This document shows, in pieces, positions 55,619 to 64,000 of a DNA stretch of 64,000 nucleotides. A model generated the notes under the pieces. It saw nothing but the letters and a program-made list of their open reading frames with translations. It was not told the DNA's origin and searched no databases. The first letter of the stretch is position 1. Each line of letters begins with the position of its first letter. The DNA is from Corydoras sp. C115 (Eukaryota; Chordata; Actinopteri; Siluriformes; Callichthyidae), in assembly GCA_019802505.1 (NCBI GenBank), contig JAFMOC010000045.1, positions 154,501-218,500 of the forward strand, given 5' to 3'. The position numbers and the translations under genes are program-made.

Positions 55619-56255
55619 TTGGACAATATATGCACGACTTCACATATTCATGAAAGGTACATATTTTGAATTTATTTTGTAAAAATGTGTTGATTTTTTT
55701 TTTTTGTTTTTTGTTTTTTGTTTTTTTTTACACGAGCATCGCTTCTAAACGTTGACACTGCGTACGATGTGATCACGAACCTCACGGCAGATTTCGTCAA
55801 TCGAAAGTCGGCTCGAATATAATCTGTGAAAGTTTATGTCTGAATTTAAGGTGAACAATGTTCTCTGTAGCAAAACCAAGTATATTTTCACTCCGTCGTG
55901 CCAGGATAGGATCGAATCTCAAATGTGTATAGATTCTTCAAATTTTAATTTGACTAATTGTAAGCTTTTAAGTTAATGTTAAAGACTGGCATTGAAAAAA
56001 AAAAAAAGGTGCATAATCGAGTCTTAAGCTCAAAAAGCTGGCATCGGAAAGCACTGTAGCCTTTTCGAGTGTCAATGTGAGAAGCTCGACCTCACTCCAT
56101 CCAATGACCTTTGTTTTTTTGTTTTTTTATTGTATTTATTTGTATGTCTTTATATCTGGGCACAGAACGAGAATTCTGTTACTTTACTACAAAAGCTCAT
56201 TTCAGGAAAAAAACGTTTTCCATTTCAGTCCATCATTTGCGTTTGCATACTTTTG

Positions 56256-56261
56256 AATAAA
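56256..56261 (+). promoter_or_regulatory. polyadenylation signal AATAAA (candidate)
   Basis: AATAAA in TTTTGAATAAAACAACC, followed within 30 bp by TTGTTTC-rich sequence suitable as a downstream element. Confidence 0.45.
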
Positions 56262-57098
56262 ACAACCATCTTAGTAAAGCTTGAGTCGTTGTTTCACTTA
56301 AAAACAATTCATAGTGGATGATATATCTTTCTCTTTCCATCTGTGTGAAATGTTTATTTGTAACATGGAGTTTTCAGATTAGTTTTTTATCTAATATGAT
56401 AAAGAAGCTGTTTTGGGAAACTTGCTAATAATATATTATATTATATTGTTATAAAATAATATGTTATTATACCTTTGCTGGTATAAAAATGGAACCAGTG
56501 TTATCTCTCTAATCAAGTCACATTATGTTATTTATTTTCAACAGCCTATAATGTATATTTATACACGGATGATCTATATTTCATTATATATAATATATAT
56601 CAAAGATTTATAAATGTATATGTTGGCAAATCCATGACATTTTTTCCCATCTTGTAATGTTATGTAATCATTCACCGACATCAGGTCGTCATATCCATAC
56701 AGTATGTTCTTGTTGACATCATGTTTTTATGCTGCTACTTTTTTGTTTTTGTTTTTATACATCAGCATGCATTGTTTCTTGATTGATTTGCTCGATCTTG
56801 ACTTGTTCAGGATTCATATCTCATGTTTCTGTCATTTCCGATATCTCTTCTGTGTAGAATGAGCTAAACATGTTGCTTTTTTTTGTATTATTTACATTAT
56901 TTTTATTTTCTTGTTTGTTTTTTTTTGTTTTTATTTCATACCTGAGACACCTTTGGATCACAGTTTTTTCTTAGCTGTGTAGTTTACTAAATTAAGAAGT
57001 CACATAAATATGAAACATTACTACACTGGTGTTCCATTCAGTCCGATAGCGCTCATATGTTGCTACAAGAAGTTGTCATATTTTTTAAATTAAAAACA

Positions 57099-57104
57099 AA
57101 TAAA
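57099..57104 (+). promoter_or_regulatory. polyadenylation signal AATAAA (candidate)
   Basis: AATAAA followed by TGTATATCTGGTTGG, a GU-rich downstream context. It is one of two signals 53 bp apart at the end of the SINE-free stretch. Confidence 0.45.
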
Positions 57105-57151
57105 CTGTATATCTGGTTGGTAATGAAATCAACTCTAATGTGATACGATCC

Positions 57152-57157
57152 AATAAA
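57152..57157 (+). promoter_or_regulatory. polyadenylation signal AATAAA (candidate distal)
   Basis: AATAAA in CCAATAAACCTGTTT, the last signal before the SINE-bearing intergenic DNA resumes at 57.5 kb. Confidence 0.45.
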
Positions 57158-57482
57158 CCTGTTTAAATTCCGAGCTAAAGCTCATCAGGCATTTAAACCT
57201 TGATCTTGCGGCTGAATTAAAGGTGGGTGGCGTAGTTTAGACATATGTGAATACGGACAGCTTCTGGCACTTCTGTTTTTTTCTGCAGGAAATAAAACCA
57301 AAACTATCAGGATGTCAACTGACAATAAATACACACAACACAACGGCGCTTTTATTTACTAGATGTGAATAGAACAGACATACAGCTTACAAACTCTTTT
57401 ATGTAAATGAGAAACTGTTGCACACTCTGAGATATAGAGATAAAAATAAAATGCACTTTTATGGTCTATATTTTGATTCAGC

Positions 57483-58222
57483 ATTATAAAAACCATGTTG
57501 TGATAACAGGGGCGGCACGGTGGCTTAGTGGTCAGCATGTTCGCCTCTCAGCTCTAGGGATTCCCGGTTCGAATCCCCATCTGGGTTTAGTTTCCATGTT
57601 CTCCCCGTGTCCGCGTGGGTTTCCTCCGGGTTCTCCGGTTTCCTCCCACAGTCCAAAAACATGGATCAAGTCAATTGAATTCTCAAAAATTGCCCCATAT
57701 AGAGTGTGTCTGTGTGAGTGAGTGTGTGCCCAGCGATGGATTGGCACCCTGCCCAGCGCCCGAGACGTTCTCCCCTGGATGGACATGGGGAACCCCCCCC
57801 CCCCCCGCGACCCTAATAGAGGATAAAGTGGGAGATAATGAATGAAGGATTATAAAAACCATGTTGTGATAACAGGGGCGGCACCGTGGCTTAGTGGTTT
57901 AGCATGTTCTCCTCTCAACGCTAGGGATTCCCGGTTCGAATCCCCATCTGGGTGGAGTCTCCATGTTCTCCCCGTGTCCGCGTGGGTTTCCTCCGGGTTC
58001 TCCGGTTTCCTCCCACAGTCCAAAAACATGGATCGAGTCAATTGAGTTCTCCAAATTGCCCCATATAGAGTGTGTCTGTATGAGTGAGTGTGTGCCCAGC
58101 GATAGATTGGCACCCTGTCCTGTGTGTATCTGCCCAGCGCCCGAAACATTCTCCCCTGGATGGGCATGGGGAACCCCCCAGCGACCCTAATAGAGGATAA
58201 AGCGGAAGATAATGGATGGGTG
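57483..58222 (+). mobile_element. Two forward SINE1 copies, duplicated with 28 bp of flank
   Basis: Copies at 57511-57838 and 57877-58222. The 28 bp before each (57483-57510 and 57849-57876, ATTATAAAAACC to ATAACAGG) are identical. ATGTTGTGATA also follows the second copy at 58224. Confidence 0.92.
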
Positions 58223-58737
58223 GATGTTGTGATATCTAGTGTCAATTTTCTGACGTTATGACGTTGCTCTGCTGGACTCCAGCCAGCCACCAGCATCCTG
58301 TAGAGAGAATTCCATCAGCATTGATGAAGGATTATAGCAGGATTAACAAAAACCACTAAAGTTTCTGGTCTTACATCCACCTCTATCTTATCTAACATGT
58401 AAAGAACCTAATGAACTCTGTAACTACAAAGTGCTTCTTTATGGTCCAGTGACTGCTGAACCCGGGAAAGTGGATGGTGAGTGTAAGTAAAGCTGACTGA
58501 GTATTTATTTTGCTACCCAGTTTTTAGGACCTCTATAAGAAAAGGCAGTCATGCTTTCTTTCCACAACTTGCTCTGGTGCTGTGACCAGACAGTGTGAGT
58601 CATTGTTGCAGCAAGAAGGATTTTAACTCTTATAGTTCTCTTAACCTTAAACAGCCCTAATTTAGTCAGTATCGTTCATGTTCCTGTTGATGGTTCTAAT
58701 GAGAGAGGATCTTTATTCCAAGAAGGAGCTTTTTTTT

Positions 58738-59040
58738 GTTCATTCATTCATTCATTCATTTATTCATTATCTTCCGCTTTATCCTATATTAGGGTCGCGG
58801 TGGGGTTCCCCATGCCCATCCAGGGGAGAACATTTCGGGCGCTGGGCAGATACACCCAGGACAGGACGCCAATCTATCGCTGGGCATACACTCCGACACG
58901 CACACAAACACACTCTACATGGGGCAATTTGGAGAACTCAATTGACTTGATCCATGTTTTTGGACTGTGGGAGGAAACCGGAGAACCTGGAGGAAACCCA
59001 CACGGACACGGGGAGAACATGGAGACTCCAACCAGTTGGA
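58738..59040 (-). mobile_element. SINE1, reverse, head missing
   Basis: Ends at CCAACCAGTTGG, abutting the GATGGATGG tract. Confidence 0.88.
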
Positions 59041-59066
59041 TAAAGCGGATGGATGGATGGATGGAT

Positions 59067-59279
59067 GTTCGGTTGTGGGCCACATGTTCTCCTCTCAGCA
59101 CTGGGGATTCCCGGTTCGCATCCCAATCTGGTTGGAGTTTGCATGTTCTCCCCGTGGGTTCTCAGGCTTCCCTCCACAGTCCAAAGACATGGCTCAAGGT
59201 GAACTCAATTCGCCAAATTGCCCCATATAGAGTGTGTTTGTGTGAGTGAGTGTGTGTGTATCCAGCGATAGATTCGCCC

Positions 59280-59317
<38 letters not shown>

Positions 59318-59739
59318 TCGTCCTGGGTGTATCTGCCCAGCTGGATGGGCATGTGGAACCAATTCCCCCCCCCCCTCCAGCGCGACCCTAATAGTAGATA
59401 AAGCGGATGGATGGATTTTCGGTTGTGGGCCACATGTTCTCCTCTCAGCGCTGGGGATTCCCGGTTCGCATCCCAATCTGGTTGGAGTTTGCATGTTCTC
59501 CCCGTGGGTTCTCAGGCTTCCCTCCACAGTCCAAAGACATGGCTCAAGGTGAACTGAATTCGCCAAATTGCCCCATATAGAGTGTGTTTGTGTGAGTGAG
59601 TGCAGCGATAGATTGCCCCCCCCCTGTCCTGGGTGTATCTGCCCAGCTGGATGGGCATGTGGAACCCCCCCCACCCCCCGCGCGACCCTAATAGAGGATA
59701 AAGCGGACGGATGGATGGATGGACGGATGGACGGACGGA
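59067..59739 (+). mobile_element. Two forward copies of a divergent SINE1 subfamily in tandem
   Basis: Units at about 59067-59411 and 59416-59739. Both start GTTCGGTTGTGGGCC/TTTTCGGTTGTGGGCC and share CGCATCCCAATCTGGTTGG and CAAAGACATGGCTCAAGG. The first carries a poly-C run of about 37 nt (59279-59316). Confidence 0.9.
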
Positions 59740-59754
59740 TGGATGCTCTTCCCG

Positions 59755-60480
59755 GTTTGGTTGAAAGTGTAAAACGCACCCGCTCGCCTGTTGGCGCCAT
59801 AAGCGCTGGGCTAATCCCCCTCGTGACGTCACGTCGGCGGCGGCGTGGGTGCGCGTTCGAATGCGGGGCTGTTCGGTGCGGCGTTGCGCGCGGCATTCGG
59901 AGCACGTTGCCCGCGTTCCGTTCCCCGCAGCCGAAATAACGAGCGTTCACGGTTAATCCCGAGAGGCTCTCCCCGACTCGAAGCTCTTCCGGAGGGAATG
60001 CGGACTCGGAGTCCGCGCTAGCGGAACACAAGGCGCCGGAGCCGTTCACGGCGCGTCCCGCGGTGCTGGCGACGGAGGAAGCCCCGTGCGTCCGCTGCGC
60101 CGCGCCGCGCCGGGGAGGAGCGCTCCGAACCATGAGCCTGCGCCCCGGACGTCCCGCGGGTTCTGCCGTCCAGCCAGAGTGACGCAGCGGGCACCGAGCG
60201 CACCGGTAAGCGCGACCTCATTACAACGTGTTTATTTAAAACTCGGCTTATTCTGCGCGAACGCGACGGACGTGCCGTGTTTTGGACCAAGCCACGAAGA
60301 TTTGTGTATTTATTGTATTTGTTGTTGTATAAATAGCCAGGCGTCGTGATGCGGCTGGTTTTTGGGGGTTTATTGCGTCGCTGCCCCGGTGTCCTGGATT
60401 AACCGCGCACCGCACGTCCGTACGGGCCTATCCCGGCTCTTTTGTGCGTTCGGGCAGATGACCCGTTCGGCTCGTTTGAT
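59755..60480 (+). promoter_or_regulatory. CpG-island-like promoter of an unidentified downstream gene
   Basis: CpG dinucleotides are very dense here and sparse in the rest of the window. A perfect CRE palindrome TGACGTCA is at 59824-59831. A strong + strand splice donor (ACCG|GTAAGC) at 60206 would end a noncoding first exon. I see no TATA box. A minus-strand or bidirectional promoter cannot be excluded. The downstream gene's coding exons are not in the window. Confidence 0.6.
60132..60182 (+). other. short upstream ORF in the presumed first exon
   Basis: ATG at 60132 in context AACCATGA opens a 16-codon frame ending at TGA 60180-60182, 24 bp before the GTAAGC donor. If this is a 5' UTR exon, it is a candidate translation-dampening uORF. 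No similarity is recognised. Confidence 0.3.
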
Positions 60481-60573
60481 GTTGGACCCGCTGCGCTTTG
60501 AAGTATCAATTAAAACATTTAACGAGCAGGCTGTGCGTTCTGACGGTCCGGCGTGGTTTGGCTTTCGGTAACT

Positions 60574-60910
60574 CATTCATTCATTCATTATCTCCCGCTT
60601 TATCCTCTATTAGGGTCGCGGGGGGGGGGGGTTCCCCATGCCCATCCAGGGGAGAACGTCTCGGGCGCTGGGCAGATAGACCCAGGACAGGGCGCCAATC
60701 CATCGCTGGGCACACACTCACTCACACAGACACACTCTATATGGGGCAATTGACTCGATCCATGTTTTTGGACTGTGGGAGGAAACCGGAGAACCCGGAG
60801 GAAACCCACGCAGACACGGGGAAAACATGGAAACTCCACCCAGATGGGGATTCGAACTGGGAATCCCTAGCGCTGAGAGGCGAACGTGCTAAACCACTAA
60901 GCCATCGTGC
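60574..60910 (-). mobile_element. SINE1, reverse, full length
   Basis: Perfect target-site duplication CTTTCGGTAACT (60562-60573 and 60911-60922). Confidence 0.95.
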
Positions 60911-60950
60911 CTTTCGGTAACTGTTTTGTTATAATAAACAAATCCTCAAG

Positions 60951-61295
60951 CGGCGCGGTGGCTTAGTGCTTTAGCACGTTCTCCTCTCAGCGCTAGGGAT
61001 TCCCGGTTCGAATCCCCATCTGGGTGGAGTTTCCATGTTCTCCCCGTGTCCGCGTGGGTTTCCTCCGGGTTCTCCGGTTTCCTCCCACAGTCCAAAAACG
61101 TGGATCGAGTCAATTGAGTTCTCCAAATTGCCCCATATAGTGTGTGTCTGTGTGAGTGAGTGTGCCCAGCGATGGATTGACGTCCTGTCCTGGGTGTATC
61201 TGCCCAGCGCCCGAGACGTTCTCCCCTGGATGGGCATGGGGAACCCCACCGCGACCCTAATAGAGGATAAAGCGGAAGGTAATGAATGAGTGAAT
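60951..61295 (+). mobile_element. SINE1, forward, full length
   Basis: Flanked by ACAAATCCT (60938-60946 and 61298-61306). Confidence 0.9.
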
Positions 61296-61749
61296 GAACA
61301 AATCCTGGGGGAGGGGGGTGTCAGCGGTTGGGTCAGCGGTGTTGGTGTGTTGTGCAGGCTGCTGGAGGTTTGCTGGTGATTTCATCAGAAGTGACTTTAA
61401 ATCAAGCACTTAGCTTCTTTCTCTTTAATGCGAAGGCATGCAGAGTTTACATCAATATTTTACAGAGTCGCTGTCTGCCCCAAATTTGTGAGAACGGCAC
61501 TGCCTTTAAAAAAGGCTTCGGTCAGATGAACAGTATTGTGTTGTTTTTTGTTTTTTGAAAGGCTTCCTCGTATGTTTTTAATCTGTATTTTTATTTTTTT
61601 GCATTCCTGACAGTTTTTCCTCAATTTAAAACAGAATGTAAATGTGTTTTTGCTCCGTCCCCGTTTCAGCAATCTTTGCCACATGGACCCAATAAGCCAC
61701 ACCCACCACATGGCAGACATGTGTGTGCATTCTCAAACATGGCATGTGT

Positions 61750-61751
<2 letters not shown>

Positions 61752-61783
<32 letters not shown>
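61752..61783. repeat. (ATT)n microsatellite
   Basis: About eleven ATT units. Confidence 0.92.
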
Positions 61784-61784
<1 letters not shown>

Positions 61785-63223
61785 GACTTTTGACCGTTCA
61801 CCAGGACCGGGATGTCACGGCGTTGAGCCGTAATTGCATTGCCACCAGATACCTGATGATTATGTATTTTTAGGAGTAGGATACACTTAATAACAGGACA
61901 CTAGCTTTTTGACCTATTTTAATGTGGCAACACTTTATCTAATCACACAGTTTATTCCACCTTAAAAAGCATGTAGGTCTCACGTTCTGGTGAGTAGATG
62001 CACTGTAGTAACTTTTACTGAATTAGATCCTGAGAATGTTTTTTTGCCGAATGAGAAGCCGCCTCCAGAATTGAGGTAGGACACGTGGAGTTAAGTGTTA
62101 TAAGCAGTGGTTGAGGTTCGTTCAGTCTCTTTGGTTGTGAACAAGGAAAGAAAACAATACCACCAGACCCCTACCTCCCACCTGTCCAATGTTATTGTCC
62201 ATTTTATGGTTCTTTATAGATGTCCTCATCTGTCAATAATGTAGACTTTGCTTAACCCTAACCCAGACTCTGACCCGTTTTTGCCGTTTTCTTCCTAAAC
62301 TGTGAAAAGGTGCTTCACTTTGTTTGTTTGATCCCACGACAGAAATGATAATGATGATGGTTGCTTTAGTTGTTTTGGTTAATAGTATAATGATGGTAAG
62401 GATATGTTAAAAGCCTCCGCTTTGGGAATCAAGGATCCTAAAAATAAGAAGAAACAACGCTGCTTTGCTTCGACTTTATTACTAACATGCAACAACAACA
62501 AAGGTTGCACCAATAAAGATGTCTTAATAAAATGAGCTGTCCACAGCTGTTTTGGCTGTTTTTCTACATGCCGTAGGCTGAGTTTGTGCCGCTTGTTTCA
62601 TTATTGGAGTTGTTTTAGAGGCTTAAACCATTTGCATGTTTTGTCGTGTACATTACGAATGCCTCCTAGGTTTCGCCATGCCGGTTTTATAAGAAACAAA
62701 ATGTTAAGTGTTTGACCCAATGCCTCAGACTCGGGCGGTAATATTATAATGACAGCCTTAAGGGTATTAACAAATGAAGCCTTTGGTCAGCGGCGAATAT
62801 GCGCATCATCAATGCTGCCTTTGTGACCTTGTGAGCCAGGACAGAGTATATGCAAATTTCACACGTGACCGCTTGAGTCACGTCACCAGTGTTGTTTCCC
62901 AGGCGGGATAGTGCCTGTGGTGACATTCACCCAGTTTGTTTCACCATTGTATGCGCAGGAAGTGCGTTAAATAATTTATTTAATGTGCTTTCAATATTAA
63001 ATGGGGTTTGTTGCTGAATTTATGATGTTATCTTGAGTATTTACACTCATGGGCTACTTTTGTAGGTTTCGTGTCTAGTTCTACTCCACTAATATCGGGT
63101 ACAACACCACCATATCAGGGTCACTGCAGTGCTACAATGATTCTGCACTTACCGTATCATAAGCAACACAATAAAGCGGGCTGACAAAAAAACCGATGCT
63201 CTGCAGTTTGTAGTTGTAGAATT

Positions 63224-63570
63224 CATTCATTCATTCATTCATTATCTCCCGCTTTATCCTCCATTAGGGTCGCGGTGGGGTTCCCCATGCCCATCCAGGG
63301 GAGAACGTCTCGGGCGCTGGGCAGATAGACCCAGGACAGGGCGCCAATCCATCGCTGGGCACACACTCACACACTCAAACACAGTCTATATGGGGCAATT
63401 TTTGAGAATTCAATTGACTTGATCCATGTTTTTGGACTGTGGGAGGAAACCAGAGAATCCAGAGGAAACCCACGCAGACACGGGGAGAACATGGAAACTC
63501 CACCCGGATGGGGATTCGAACCGGGAATCCCTAGTGCTGAGAGGAGAACATGCTAAACCACTAAGCCGCC
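63224..63570 (-). mobile_element. SINE1, reverse, full length
   Basis: Perfect target-site duplication AGTTGTAGAATT (63212-63223 and 63571-63582). Confidence 0.95.
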
Positions 63571-64000
63571 AGTTGTAGAATTAGCACAGTAATTAGATCC
63601 AAAATGGACAATAAGTGTAAATGCATATCGGTGTATCTCTTGTGTCTAATGTCAGAGTGAAACGTATGGATTAAGATAAGACACTAAGGGTACTGAAGAC
63701 ACGACGGACGTTTATGGCCGTGCATTTCAAGCTTTGATGGTTCAGTGCAAACAACAGCATTATAATGGATCATCAATTCAGTCACTTAATTGTTCAGTCC
63801 CATTTATTGTCTACATGTTTATAGAAAGACGAGAATCTGTTTCTAAACAGCTCTTTGTATTGAGAGTGCGCGTCATTAAGAGTTTGGAATGGCTTTGTGA
63901 GTTAGCTGACAGTAAAAGCCGAATCCTGAAGTGATGAGGGCAGGACAGGTTTATTGTAGTGGACTCATCTCTTTGCATTGTACCCTAAATGTACAGAATT

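Larger units (their letters stand above)
52830..57180 (+). other. igsf9b: igsf9b 3' UTR (extent inferred)
   Basis: No coding potential. The stretch is AT-rich with long T runs (for example 54737-54767) and AATAAA signals at 55613, 56256, 57099 and 57152. No SINE1 copy lies in it, although copies lie every 1-2 kb on both sides. That fits one long 3' exon whose last signals are near 57.1 kb. An alternative is a shorter UTR ending after 55.6 or 56.3 kb. Confidence 0.6.
60206..64000 (+). other. presumed first intron of the downstream gene
   Basis: Starts at GTAAGC. It holds three SINE1 copies, an (ATT)n tract at 61752-61783 and otherwise AT-rich unique sequence (61300-63180, 63583-64000) in which I see no coding exon. 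Confidence 0.45.

Noticed and set aside
59162..60133. 323-codon open frame on the minus strand
   Set aside because: Composed of two divergent SINE copies, a poly-C tract read as poly-Gly and CpG-island sequence; no domain, and CpG islands lack stops by composition.
61300..63180. Coding exons of the downstream gene
   Set aside because: Short open frames only, AT-rich and without domain similarity or paired strong splice sites.

Overview
The window is nuclear genomic DNA from a ray-finned fish (teleost). This follows from the split gene with GT-AG introns, the dense fish-type tRNA-derived SINEs, the hAT-type miniature transposons and the many (CA)n/(GT)n tracts. I cannot name the species from sequence alone. 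The only protein-coding gene I can support is on the + strand: the vertebrate homologue of Drosophila turtle, IGSF9B (igsf9b; teleosts carry two copies and I cannot say which this is). Seventeen coding exons between 10554 and 52829 join in one uninterrupted frame of 3,905 nt (about 1,300 residues plus stop). They encode Ig domains 2-5, two fibronectin III domains, a transmembrane helix, a long proline/serine-rich cytoplasmic tail and a C-terminal class I PDZ ligand. The signal peptide and Ig domain 1 are not seen and should lie upstream, so 1-10553 is an intron. A 3' UTR of up to about 4.3 kb follows, with AATAAA signals up to 57152.

Layout. 1-10553: intron with SINEs, a 25-bp minisatellite, a local segmental duplication and two hAT MITEs. 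10554-30455: exons for Ig2 to the first half of FN3-1, separated by SINE-rich introns; the E-F intron holds an array of roughly 165-bp AT-rich repeats. 30456-38878: one 8.4-kb intron made almost entirely of nested repeats. 38879-46878: rest of the FN3 domains, the transmembrane exon and the first tail exon. 46879-52829: the large tail exon and two final exons. 52830-57180: 3' UTR. 57180-59750: intergenic SINEs. 59755-60480: a CpG-rich block with a CRE palindrome and a + strand splice donor at 60206, probably the promoter and first exon of a second, unidentified gene. 60206-64000: its presumed first intron.

One SINE family dominates. I count about 59 full or partial copies in both orientations, named here SINE1; it resembles fish Mermaid-type SINEs (name recalled, not searched). 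The intact unit is about 340 bp, with Pol III A box TGGCTTAGTGG, B box GGTTCGAATCC and a (TGAA)n tail. A second tRNA-derived family (SINE2) and six copies of a non-autonomous hAT element of about 400 bp are also present. Many copies keep perfect target-site duplications, so the order of nested insertions can be read. In SINE1 entries, 'forward' means the tRNA-like head is at the lower coordinate and 'reverse' means the (TTCA)n end comes first. I found no new enzymatic or defence system; the less ordinary content is how these repeats are arranged around the splice sites of a neuronal adhesion gene.
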